From Mameliella sp. CS4 (lineage in GTDB: Bacteria > Pseudomonadota > Alphaproteobacteria > Rhodobacterales > Rhodobacteraceae): a stretch of DNA of 64,000 nucleotides. Both the position numbers and the translations under genes were made by a program. The notes below the pieces were generated by a model, which worked only from the letters and a program-made list of their open reading frames with translations, had not been told where the DNA came from and did not search any database. Position 1 is the stretch's first letter, and each line of letters opens with the position of its first letter. Below are positions 50,958 through 59,387 of this stretch, in pieces. The DNA is taken from positions 1 through 64,000 of the forward strand of contig NZ_JAHXRQ010000024.1 in assembly GCF_019392335.1 (NCBI RefSeq). Reading direction: 5' to 3'.

Positions 50958-52835
50958 ATGAACAAGCCCAGCGACAACCCCGCCGATCCGTTCAAGAAGG
51001 CCCTTGCCGAAGCCACCAAGGTGATGGCCGACGACCCGGAGCTTTCGGTCAGCTACTCGGTCGATCCCGCCGGTGTCTCCGGCGAAGCGATGCGCCTGCC
51101 GCAGGTCTCGCGCCGGATGACGCGGGACGAGGTGCTGCTGGCACGCGGCACGGCGGATGCGCTGGCGCTGTACCACCGCTATCACGATGCGGGCACCCAC
51201 TCGCGCTACCTGCCGCAGGGCGACATGGCGCGCGAGCTTTACGAGGCGATGGAAACCGCCCGCTGCGAGGCGATGGGCGCGCGCGACATGCCCGGCACCG
51301 CCGGCAATATCGACGCCAAGATCGCCTCCGAGGCGACACGGCGCGGCTATGGCCAGATCCGCGAGGCCGCCGAGGCCCCCCTGCCCCAGGCCGCCAACTA
51401 CCTGATCCGCCACCTTGCCACGGGCCGCGAGCTGCCGCCCGACGCGACCAACGTCATGGAACTGTGGCGCGGCTTCATGGAGGATCACGCCGGCGAAACG
51501 CTGGACCGGCTGGACGAGACGCTGGCCGATCAGTCGGCCTTTGCCAAGTTCGCGCGCCAGATGATCACCGACCTGGGCTATGGCGACCAGCTGGGCGATG
51601 ACCCCGACCTCGACGACCAGTCCGAGGAAGAGGGTGTCGACGACCAGCAGGACGACCAGCAGGAGCCCGATTCGACCGGCGAGGATGACGAGGACGGCGA
51701 AGAATCCGAAGCCTCGCCCGAACAATCCCAGGAAGAGACGCAGGACCCCAGCCAGGCTCAGGTCACGATGGATGACATGGCCGATCAGGAACTGGGCGAA
51801 GAGGCCGAGATGCCCGAGGGAGAGGCCCCCATGGAGCCGCCCGCCCCTCAGCCGATCTCGGAGGCGGACCCCGACTACCGCGTCTATTCCACCGACCACG
51901 ACGAGGAAATCTCGGCCGAGGAGCTGGCCGAACCGATCGAGTTGGAACGCCTGCGCGCCTATCTCGACCAGCAGCTTGAACCGCTCAAGGGCGCGGTGTC
52001 GCGGCTGGCCAACAAGCTGCAGCGTCGCCTGCAGGCGCAGCAGAACCGGTCCTGGGAATTCGACCGCGAAGAAGGCATCCTGGACGCCGGACGCCTTGCC
52101 CGCGTCGTGGCCAACCCGACCACGCCGCTGTCGTTCAAGGTCGAAAAGGACATGGAGTTCCGCGACACGGTCGTGACGCTCCTGCTGGACAACTCCGGCT
52201 CGATGCGCGGGCGCCCGATTTCCATCGCCGCGATCTGCGCCGACGTTCTGGCGCGCACCCTGGAACGCTGCTCGGTCAAGGTTGAGATCCTGGGCTTTAC
52301 CACCCGTGCGTGGAAAGGCGGTCTGGCGCGTGAGGACTGGCTGAACGCGGGCCGCGAACAGCAGCCCGGCCGCCTGAACGACCTCCGCCACATCATCTAC
52401 AAGCACGCCGACGCGCCCTGGCGGCGCACGCGCGACAATCTTGGCCTGATGATGAAAGAGGGCCTGCTGAAGGAAAACATCGACGGTGAGGCGCTGGAAT
52501 GGGCGCACCGCCGCATGTCGGGCCGCCCCGAGGCGCGCAAGATCCTGATGGTGATCTCGGATGGTGCGCCGGTGGACGACTCGACGCTTTCGGTGAACCC
52601 GGCCAACTACCTGGAAAAGCACCTGCGCGACGTGATCGCGATGGTCGAGCGCAAGCGCCAGGTGGAATTACTGGCCATCGGCATCGGCCACGACGTGACG
52701 CGTTACTACGAACGCGCCGTGACCATCACCGATGTCGAACAGCTGGCAGGCGCGATGACCGAACAACTGGCCGCGCTCTTTGACAGCGACCCGCGGGCGC
52801 GCGCCCGCTTTGCCGGGATCAAACGCGCGGTCTGA
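50958..52835 (+). CDS. cobT: Aerobic cobaltochelatase subunit CobT
   Basis: 625 aa. N-terminal helical domain, a long acidic low-complexity linker (about residues 205-300, rich in D, E and Q), and a C-terminal von Willebrand A domain with the MIDAS motif 'LLLDNSGSM' (about 409-417) that binds a metal ion and contacts CobN. It works with CobS in cobalt insertion during aerobic cobalamin synthesis. It lies 2.9 kb from cobS with four unrelated genes in between. A copy of the TTCTTTGGGC element follows. Confidence 0.96.
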   Translation: MNKPSDNPADPFKKALAEATKVMADDPELSVSYSVDPAGVSGEAMRLPQVSRRMTRDEVLLARGTADALALYHRYHDAGTHSRYLPQGDMARELYEAMETARCEAMGARDMPGTAGNIDAKIASEATRRGYGQIREAAEAPLPQAANYLIRHLATGRELPPDATNVMELWRGFMEDHAGETLDRLDETLADQSAFAKFARQMITDLGYGDQLGDDPDLDDQSEEEGVDDQQDDQQEPDSTGEDDEDGEESEASPEQSQEETQDPSQAQVTMDDMADQELGEEAEMPEGEAPMEPPAPQPISEADPDYRVYSTDHDEEISAEELAEPIELERLRAYLDQQLEPLKGAVSRLANKLQRRLQAQQNRSWEFDREEGILDAGRLARVVANPTTPLSFKVEKDMEFRDTVVTLLLDNSGSMRGRPISIAAICADVLARTLERCSVKVEILGFTTRAWKGGLAREDWLNAGREQQPGRLNDLRHIIYKHADAPWRRTRDNLGLMMKEGLLKENIDGEALEWAHRRMSGRPEARKILMVISDGAPVDDSTLSVNPANYLEKHLRDVIAMVERKRQVELLAIGIGHDVTRYYERAVTITDVEQLAGAMTEQLAALFDSDPRARARFAGIKRAV

Positions 52836-52848
52836 GCGCCACGCTCCT

Positions 52849-52890
52849 GTTTCTTTGGGCGAAAAATACTCCGGGGAGCGCGAGGGGCTG
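52849..52890 (+). repeat. Third locus of the TTCTTTGGGC composite element
   Basis: GTTTCTTTGGGC, GAA, AAATACTCC-GGGG, then GAGGGGC-TG-GCCCCTC hairpin (about 52872-52888), downstream of cobT. It is a shorter version of the elements at 20277-20347 and 42713-42776, and may serve as terminator here. Confidence 0.7.
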
Positions 52891-52998
52891 GCCCCTCGCC
52901 CCCGCCCGTGGGCCAGGCGCGCCCGCCGGGGGACAGCGCCGCGCCTTCACGTCTCTTGTGGCCCGGCACGGCAGCCCTGCCCCCTCAGCGGCAGGCGA

Positions 52999-53460
52999 TC
53001 ACTCCGCCGCCTCTCCGGGGCCGGACGACAAGAGCGTCGCATTCGCCGGGCTACTGCCCGAAACCGCGAATTGCATGGCCCCGATGCGCCAGTGGTCCGC
53101 CCTGCGCCGCAACAGGACCAACCCGACATAGGGGGCGTCGGTCAAGAGGTGTCCGTCGCGGACATAGCGGGTTTCATAGCTTGCCCTCACCGTATCGGCA
53201 TCCTCGAACTCCGCCTCCAGGCAGCGCCGCGCCATATGGGTGATCCGGAGCTCGCGCAGCCTGGAGATGAAGCCGACACAGATCGCCCGCATTTCGTCCT
53301 CGGTCCTGGCGGTGACGTCGCCCTCAAGGCTGACCAGAACGCAGGGCAGATCGCACCACTCCATCGTTGCCGACAGGTCGCCGGCCACAGTGACCTCGCC
53401 CTGCCGGTCCAGGACATCCTGCGCGATCCGGCGCGCCAGGTCGGAGTTCATGACATCCAT
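52999..53460 (-). CDS. NTF2/SnoaL-like hypothetical protein
   Basis: 153 aa from the ATG at 53460; a Met at residue 4 is an alternative. The pattern 'YETRYVRDGHLLTDAPYVGLVLLRRRADHWRIGAMQFAV' is typical of the curved beta-sheet of NTF2-like proteins, with an N-terminal helix. No catalytic residues can be assigned. It is cytosolic. It is convergent with cobT and divergent from the aminopeptidase gene. Confidence 0.6.
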   Translation of the reverse strand: MDVMNSDLARRIAQDVLDRQGEVTVAGDLSATMEWCDLPCVLVSLEGDVTARTEDEMRAICVGFISRLRELRITHMARRCLEAEFEDADTVRASYETRYVRDGHLLTDAPYVGLVLLRRRADHWRIGAMQFAVSGSSPANATLLSSGPGEAAE

Positions 53461-53585
53461 TATCCCACAAGCAAGGTCACTTCGGCACGAACCTACCACA
53501 AGCGCCCAGAAATCATAAGATTTCGCTAAGCCATGATCTTGCGGCAGGCTGGCCTTTGGCTACTCTGCGCGCAAAGGAGGCACCC

Positions 53586-55352
53586 ATGTTCCAGAGCTTT
53601 ACAGAGACGGCTTCGCCCGACCAGGGGCCGCCCCGCCTTGCCGCCCTGCGCGAAAAACTGGCCGAGGCAGGGCTTGACGGCTTTCTCGTACCGCGCGCCG
53701 ACGCGCATCAGGGAGAATACGTCGCCCCCCGGGACGACCGCCTGGCCTGGCTGACCGGCTTTACCGGCTCGGCGGGCTGGTGCGTGGCGCTGCGCGAGCG
53801 CGCCGCCGTCTTTGTCGACAGCCGCTATCGCGTGCAGGTCAAGGCACAGGTGGCCGGCGACTTCGACAAGATCGACTGGCCGGAAACCTCGCTGGCCGAC
53901 TGGATCGGCGCGGCCCTGCCCAAGGGCAAGCTGGGCTTCGACCCCTGGCTGCTGAGCGTCGAGCAGCACCGCACCCTGTCGGGCAAGCTGCCCGAGGTCA
54001 CGCTGGACCCCGTCGGAAACCTCGTCGACGCCATCTGGCCCGACCAGCCCGAACCACCGCAGGGCGCGGTCTTTGCCCAGCCGCTGGAGCTGGCCGGTGA
54101 AGCGCATGAGGACAAGATTGCCCGCCTTGCCGGGGAGATGACCGCCAAGGCCGCCGTCATCACCCTGCCCGACAGTATCGCCTGGCTGTTGAACATTCGC
54201 GGCAGCGACATCCCCCGCAACCCGGTCCCGCATGGCTTTGCCGTTCTGCACGCCGACGGGCGCGTGACGCTCTACATGGACGCGGCCAAGCTGGCCGGGC
54301 TGGGCGACCACCTGGGCGACAAGGTGACGCTGCGCGCGCCCGGCGACTTCCTGGGCGATCTTGCGGCCCTCGACGGCGAGGTCCAGATCGACCCCGCCAC
54401 CTGCCCCGTCGCCGTGGCCGAGGCGCTGAGCAACCCGCAAGAGGCGCCCGACCCCTGCCTGCTGCCCAAGGCGCGCAAAAACACCGCCGAGCTGGAAGGC
54501 ACCCGTGCCGCCCACCTGCGCGACGCGCTGGCGATGGTACGCTTCCTGGCCTGGCTGGACCTGCAACCGCCGGGCAGCCTGACCGAAATCGCCATCGTGC
54601 AAAAGCTGGAGGAGGAACGCCGCGCCACCAATGCCCTACGCGACATCTCTTTCGAGACGATCTCGGGCGCCGGTCCCAATGGCGCCATCGTGCACTACCG
54701 CGTGACCGAAAACACCGACCGCAAAGTGAGTGACGGGGACCTGCTGCTGGTCGACAGCGGCGGGCAATATGTCGATGGCACCACCGACATCACGCGCACC
54801 ATCGCCATCGGCGACGTAGGCGCCGAGGAAACAGAGGCCTTTACCCGCGTGCTCAAGGGCATGATCGCCATCTCTCGCCTGCGGTTCCCCAAGGGGTTGG
54901 CGGGCCGAGACATAGATCCCTTTGCCCGCGCCGCCCTCTGGGAGGCAGGTCTGGATTATGGCCACGGCACCGGCCACGGCGTTGGCGCCTACCTGTCCGT
55001 CCACGAGGGCCCGCAGCGCATCGCCCGGACCGGCACCGTGCCGCTGGAGGCCGGCATGATCCTGTCGAACGAGCCCGGATTCTACCGCGAAGGCGCCTAT
55101 GGTATCCGGATCGAGAACCTGATCGCCGTGGAACCGGCGCCCAAGCTCTATGGGCAGACCGTGGCAGAGATGCTGCAGTTCGAAACCCTCACCTGGGTGC
55201 CCATAGACAGGCGGCTGATCGACCCTAACCTGCTCACCGCGGATGAGCGCAACTGGCTCAACGCCTACCACCGGCGGGTGCATGACCTGCTGACCCCGCA
55301 CCTGGATGCGGCAACGGGGCAGTGGCTCTCGGACGCATGTTCTGTCATCTGA
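53586..55352 (+). CDS. Aminopeptidase P family protein (M24B)
   Basis: 588 aa. Two N-terminal creatinase-like domains (about residues 15-300) and a C-terminal pita-bread peptidase domain: 'LLVDSGGQYVDGTTDITRT' supplies the two metal Asp, 'DYGHGTGHGVGAYLSVHEGP' the His, and 'ILSNEPGFY' and 'YGIRIENL' the two Glu. It removes N-terminal residues before proline. The length and the extra C-terminal segment match the eukaryote-like long form common in Alphaproteobacteria. AAAGGAGGC precedes the ATG. Confidence 0.95.
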   Translation: MFQSFTETASPDQGPPRLAALREKLAEAGLDGFLVPRADAHQGEYVAPRDDRLAWLTGFTGSAGWCVALRERAAVFVDSRYRVQVKAQVAGDFDKIDWPETSLADWIGAALPKGKLGFDPWLLSVEQHRTLSGKLPEVTLDPVGNLVDAIWPDQPEPPQGAVFAQPLELAGEAHEDKIARLAGEMTAKAAVITLPDSIAWLLNIRGSDIPRNPVPHGFAVLHADGRVTLYMDAAKLAGLGDHLGDKVTLRAPGDFLGDLAALDGEVQIDPATCPVAVAEALSNPQEAPDPCLLPKARKNTAELEGTRAAHLRDALAMVRFLAWLDLQPPGSLTEIAIVQKLEEERRATNALRDISFETISGAGPNGAIVHYRVTENTDRKVSDGDLLLVDSGGQYVDGTTDITRTIAIGDVGAEETEAFTRVLKGMIAISRLRFPKGLAGRDIDPFARAALWEAGLDYGHGTGHGVGAYLSVHEGPQRIARTGTVPLEAGMILSNEPGFYREGAYGIRIENLIAVEPAPKLYGQTVAEMLQFETLTWVPIDRRLIDPNLLTADERNWLNAYHRRVHDLLTPHLDAATGQWLSDACSVI

Positions 55353-55411
55353 CATGACAACGTTACAAATCCCGTGTCTGTGATGCGGGGAAAAGACATG
55401 GGGGATACGAC

Positions 55412-55753
55412 ATGAGCAACATCACCATCACGCCGGCCACCGGCACCTGGGTTGTCCGCGCTGGCGGTGCCGTGCTGGGTGAAACCGGCAACGCGCTCGA
55501 ACTGCACGAAGACGGCCATGCTCCGGTCATCTACTTCCCGCGCGAGGATATCGCGATGGCCTTTCTCGACCGGACCGATCACAGCACCCATTGCCCGCAC
55601 AAGGGCGATGCCAGCTATTTCTCGATCGTGTCCAAGTCGAAGACCTATGAAAACGCCGTGTGGTCCTACGAGGCCCCCAAGAGCGACGTCGCCCAGATCA
55701 AGGATCACCTCGCCTTCTACCCGCAGGATGGTGTTGCGGTCGAACACGTCTGA
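55412..55753 (+). CDS. DUF427 domain-containing protein
   Basis: 113 aa. 'VYFPREDIAMAFLDRTDHSTHCPHKGDASYFSIV' (here beginning with VI) and 'WSYEAPKSDVAQIKDHLAFYP' are the conserved blocks of DUF427, a small beta-tent protein family of unknown function, sometimes listed as nucleotidyltransferase-like. A GGGGGA site precedes the ATG. It is 59 bases downstream of the aminopeptidase gene and may be cotranscribed. A hairpin terminator follows. Confidence 0.9.
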   Translation: MSNITITPATGTWVVRAGGAVLGETGNALELHEDGHAPVIYFPREDIAMAFLDRTDHSTHCPHKGDASYFSIVSKSKTYENAVWSYEAPKSDVAQIKDHLAFYPQDGVAVEHV

Positions 55754-55786
55754 GGTCACAGCCTGGGCTGCGGCTCGGCAGGGTTC

Positions 55787-55820
55787 AGGCCCCGTGCGCC
55801 CCGGCGCGCGGGGCCTTTGT
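55787..55820 (+). terminator. Intrinsic terminator after the DUF427 gene
   Basis: AGGCCCCG (55787-55794) pairs with CGGGGCCT (55809-55816), followed by TTTGTC. It lies 33 bases past the stop codon. Confidence 0.75.
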
Positions 55821-55827
55821 CATCGGC

Positions 55828-56655
55828 TCAGCCGCGCCTTTTCAGCAAGTCGTTGGAATAGACCAGCCTGCGATTGGTCCGCGCACAGAGCGACGACAGG
55901 AACGCCGAGGCCAAAGGGAAATCGTCCGAGGCCATCCAGCTGCCGTCATAGCGGATCGACGCTGCCAGTCGGCGATTTCGGATACTGCTGTTGCCGGTGA
56001 TGATATGGCTGCCAGTATTGCCGAAAGGCGTCAGCATCCCTTCGCCAAAGCGGACGTCCAGCCAATCGCAGATCATCCCCAGCACCTCGCGCGGGCGCAA
56101 GGCAAGTTCCTCATAGCCCAGCCGGAATTGCGGCAACCCGCTGCTGGTCAGCGTCGCGTCAATCCGGGTCACAGTGCGCAGCCATGCCAGATGGGCCGAG
56201 ACCAGGTTGTCCCCCTTGCGGCGCCTGCGCGACGCCACCCAGGACCGCACATCGCGGGTGACATGCAGGACCCGCACGTCGAACGCCCCAAAAGCGTCGA
56301 GGTAATCCAGCGCGTTCGGCGAACTGTCGAGGACATACTGCACATCAGACGACAACCCGCGAGCCGCGGCATCGACCAGTGGAAAATGCGTGGCGACTGT
56401 GACACCCGACGTCAGGTGCGGTATCAAAGCTGACCACAGCGGGCAGTCGCCTGCCCGCGCCCCGCAGGTACAGACCCGTGCAGCCCCCGCCTCGCCAAGA
56501 TGGCCGGGATTGCCCCCTTCCGTCAGGCGCAACGCCTCGCCGACGCCCACCACATGCGGCGAGACGCCCAGCGCGGCATCGAGGATCGTTGTGCCGCTAT
56601 GGGCGGCCCCGACGACCAGGATCAGCTTGTTGCGGGTCACGGGTCGACCTTTCAC
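55828..56655 (-). CDS. Sulfotransferase family protein
   Basis: 275 aa, cytosolic. The 5'-phosphosulfate-binding loop is 'VVGAAHSGTTILDAALG' (about residues 14-30), and the 3'-phosphate motif appears as 'VLHVTRDVRSWVASRRRRKGD' (about 129-149). Three Cys in 'VCTCGARAGDCPLW' are conspicuous and could bind zinc. It would transfer sulfate from PAPS to an unknown acceptor, perhaps a glycan or lipid. A GTG at residue 6 is an alternative start. Confidence 0.8.
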   Translation of the reverse strand: MKGRPVTRNKLILVVGAAHSGTTILDAALGVSPHVVGVGEALRLTEGGNPGHLGEAGAARVCTCGARAGDCPLWSALIPHLTSGVTVATHFPLVDAAARGLSSDVQYVLDSSPNALDYLDAFGAFDVRVLHVTRDVRSWVASRRRRKGDNLVSAHLAWLRTVTRIDATLTSSGLPQFRLGYEELALRPREVLGMICDWLDVRFGEGMLTPFGNTGSHIITGNSSIRNRRLAASIRYDGSWMASDDFPLASAFLSSLCARTNRRLVYSNDLLKRRG

Positions 56656-56882
56656 TTACAAAAAGCGTGCGTTGCGATTTAGCGCAGCCCCCCCGTTCGG
56701 CCAAGCCGGAAGGTGTGAACAGCATAGGCCACCACCGAAAAAGCGAAGTCGAAAAATCGAAGGGAACCCCGGAAGCCTCTGAAATCATTACATGCTATCC
56801 TCTAACAAGCGCCCGTAATTGCCTGATTTCAGGGAAATGTCCCAGGTATGGGTCATCGCTTCCGGCAACAAAGGACGAACCC

Positions 56883-57866
56883 ATGCTCAGATTGCTCACA
56901 TTTCTTGCGGCACTTTTCTTCGCCAGCGCGGCGGCGGCCACGACCCTTTGGGTCGATGCGCCCCGTGACGGCTACCTCAACCTGCGCACCGGTCCCTCAA
57001 CCCATTACCAGGTGATCGGCAAGATGCCCCACGCCAGCAAGGTCGAACTGCTGCGCGCCCCCGGCAAATGGGTCAAGGTGCGGCATGTCTCCGGCCGTGT
57101 CGGCTGGGCGCACAGCCGCTTCCTGACCGATCACCGTCCGCGCGGCCACGGTCATGGCGGCCACTATGGCGGCAACGACCAGGGACAGCCCTACTGGGTC
57201 GACGCGCCGCGCTACGGCCACCTCAACCTGCGCAGCGGCCCATCGGGCAAGCACCATGTCATCGCCAAGATGGCGCATGGCGACTCGCTCCGCGTGCTCG
57301 ACAAGGACGGCAAGTGGTACAAGGTCTTCTATCGTGGCAAGGTCGGTTACGCGCATCGCCGGTTCCTGTCGAGCCACAAGGTCCACGCAGGCCCTGGCAA
57401 GGGTCCCGGCAAGGGTCAGGGCCACGGGCATGACCGCGACCACGCCGGACAGAGCTACTATGTCTACGCACCGGGATACGCCGGGCTGAACCTGCGCAAC
57501 GGTCCGGGCACCGACTACCCGGTGGTCATGACCATGCACCAGAGCGACCGCGTGACCGAGCTTGGCCGCCGGGGCAAGTGGATCCTTCTGCGCCACGCGT
57601 CGGGCAAGACCGGCTGGGCCCACGGCGATTACCTGGTCAAGGGCGATCCGGGTTATGTGGCCCCGCCGAACGCCGGACGTCACGACGGTTATCGGGGTGA
57701 TCACAAGGGCGGCGGCTGGGACCGCGATGACCGCTACGGCCATAACGGCGGACGCAAGAACGGCAAGACCTACGACAATTTCGCCGATGCCGTCACCGCC
57801 TGCCTGGGCCGCACCGGCCAAGACAGGCAGCTCTGCGTTCTGAGAAACCTCGGCAAGATCGACTGA
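56883..57866 (+). CDS. Secreted triple SH3b-repeat protein with His/Gly-rich linkers
   Basis: 327 aa. Signal peptide at residues 1-19. Three bacterial SH3 domains follow (about residues 20-80, 98-160, 188-252), each with 'LNLRxGPS/Gxxxxvi' and a 'VGYAHRRFL'-type end. They are joined by linkers rich in His, Gly, Asp and Lys ('GHGHGGHYGG', 'GPGKGPGKGQGHGHDRDHAG'), and a similar linker precedes a short C-terminal segment with two Cys. SH3b domains bind cell-wall peptides. The linkers may bind metal ions, which is inference. Confidence 0.82.
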   Translation: MLRLLTFLAALFFASAAAATTLWVDAPRDGYLNLRTGPSTHYQVIGKMPHASKVELLRAPGKWVKVRHVSGRVGWAHSRFLTDHRPRGHGHGGHYGGNDQGQPYWVDAPRYGHLNLRSGPSGKHHVIAKMAHGDSLRVLDKDGKWYKVFYRGKVGYAHRRFLSSHKVHAGPGKGPGKGQGHGHDRDHAGQSYYVYAPGYAGLNLRNGPGTDYPVVMTMHQSDRVTELGRRGKWILLRHASGKTGWAHGDYLVKGDPGYVAPPNAGRHDGYRGDHKGGGWDRDDRYGHNGGRKNGKTYDNFADAVTACLGRTGQDRQLCVLRNLGKID

Positions 57867-57895
57867 CCTGCCCGGTCAACACAAGGACTTGCCGC

Positions 57896-57923
57896 AAAGG
57901 CGGACCCCGAGGGGCCCGCCTTT
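57896..57923 (+). terminator. Hairpin after the SH3b gene
   Basis: AAAGGCGG...CCGCCTTT with inner CCCC/GGGG forms an almost perfect stem (one mismatch) 29 bases past the stop codon. The right arm ends in TTT. Confidence 0.65.
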
Positions 57924-58006
57924 ACCCTGCCCGGGATACCGGAATCACGGACCTTTCCCTCTGCCGAAGCTCAGCTAGGATTGGGCCGACACAGCCCGAG
58001 GACGAC

Positions 58007-59377
58007 ATGGATTCGACAGGACACCGGCTCTGCCTTGCCGCCACCGCAGTACTGGCGCTGGCCGCCACCGCCCTGCCCGCAGGGGCCGGGGAGGAGGCCT
58101 GTCACCGGCTGGCCGGCAGCAACCTGGACAACGGCCTGCCCGCCCCCTTTCCGGGCGTCCCCTTCGAGGAGCTGGACGCCGAGCTCGCCATTCCCGCCTG
58201 CCGTGCCGCCCTGGCCGCAAAGCCGGACAACCCGCGCCTTGTCTACCAGCTGGCCCGCGCGCTGGACGCCTCGGATGACCAGTTTGCAGAGGCCGCCCGA
58301 CTCTATGACCGCGCCGCAAAGGCGGGCTTTCCACTGGCAATCAACAACCTCGCCGCGCTCTATGCCGATGGCCGGGGGGTCGACAAGGACATGAAACGCG
58401 CCATTGCCCTGTTCCGCGACGCGGCGGAGGCCGGATTGCCGATGGCCATGACGAACCTCGCGTTCCTGCACTGGGACGGCGAAGGGCTGCCGCAGGATCA
58501 TGCCCGGGCCGTCGCTCTCTTCCGCCAGGCGGCAGAGGCCGGGGACGGCCAGGCGATGTTCTGGCTGGGCCGCGCGCATGAGAATGGCCGCGGCACGGCC
58601 CGCGATCTCGACAAGGCGCTGCACTGGTACAGGGCCTCCCTGCGCGCCGGGGACACGGTGGCCGGGCTGGATGCGGCGCGGCTGCTCTTGCGCGACGAGG
58701 ACGGGCACGACCCCGACCATGAGGCCGCCGCCGTCGAATACCGGCTGGCCGCTGCGGGTGGCGATCCGCGCGCCGCGGGCTGGCTGGCCCTGGACATCCG
58801 CGCCGGGCGCGTCGCCCCTGCCGATCCGGGCGAGTTGCTGCGCCTGCTCACCTTGGCTGCCAGCACGGGTGACGCGCAGGCGCTGCTGGACCTCTGGCAG
58901 GCACATCACGACGCCGAAGACCACAAAAAGGCCCTGGCGATTGCCTACAGGGCCTATGATCGCGCCGCGGGCGCCGCATTGTCAGAGGACAGCGGCTGGC
59001 CCGTGCACCGGCTGATGGCCGCCCGTGCCGTCCAGCAGTCTCTGACCGCTTCGGGCCAGGCGCCCCGCTCGGAAGAAGAGCTGCGCATGTTCCAGGCCGA
59101 TTTCCCCGTCGCCACGATCCGCCGGTTCACCCTGAGCTTCGATTGTTCGGGCGAGATGACCCCGTTCGGTATCTATGTCTGGGACTGGTCGCGCGGTCAC
59201 GGCATGGCCGATGCGCAATTCGACTGGATCGCGCAGACCCGTGGCTGCACCGTGCCGCCGGATGTGCGCCGCTCCTTTGCCGAGGTCTGGGACATGGCCC
59301 GGGCCGCCGGGGCCAGCTACACTGACCTGACCGGCCAGGAAATCGGCGACGACGGGCTGCGCTACATCCAGAAGTAG
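58007..59377 (+). CDS. Sel1-repeat (SLR) secreted protein
   Basis: 456 aa. A signal peptide (about residues 1-26, ending AGAGE) leads to four to five Sel1 repeats between residues about 95 and 290, for example 'AAKAGFPLAINNLAALYADGRGVDKDMKRAIALFRDAAEAG' and 'AMTNLAFLHWDGEGLPQDHARAVALFRQAAEAG'. These alpha-solenoid repeats mediate protein contacts. The C-terminal 100 residues are non-repeat with two Cys. It is periplasmic; the partner is unknown. It is convergent with the ClC gene. Confidence 0.85.
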   Translation: MDSTGHRLCLAATAVLALAATALPAGAGEEACHRLAGSNLDNGLPAPFPGVPFEELDAELAIPACRAALAAKPDNPRLVYQLARALDASDDQFAEAARLYDRAAKAGFPLAINNLAALYADGRGVDKDMKRAIALFRDAAEAGLPMAMTNLAFLHWDGEGLPQDHARAVALFRQAAEAGDGQAMFWLGRAHENGRGTARDLDKALHWYRASLRAGDTVAGLDAARLLLRDEDGHDPDHEAAAVEYRLAAAGGDPRAAGWLALDIRAGRVAPADPGELLRLLTLAASTGDAQALLDLWQAHHDAEDHKKALAIAYRAYDRAAGAALSEDSGWPVHRLMAARAVQQSLTASGQAPRSEEELRMFQADFPVATIRRFTLSFDCSGEMTPFGIYVWDWSRGHGMADAQFDWIAQTRGCTVPPDVRRSFAEVWDMARAAGASYTDLTGQEIGDDGLRYIQK

Positions 59378-59387
59378 GTCCGCCGCC

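Noticed and set aside
50520..52622. 700-codon open frame on the minus strand opposite cobT
   Set aside because: It is the antisense shadow of cobT in GC-rich codons. It has no ribosome site and its residues follow no known family, while cobT is unmistakable on the plus strand.
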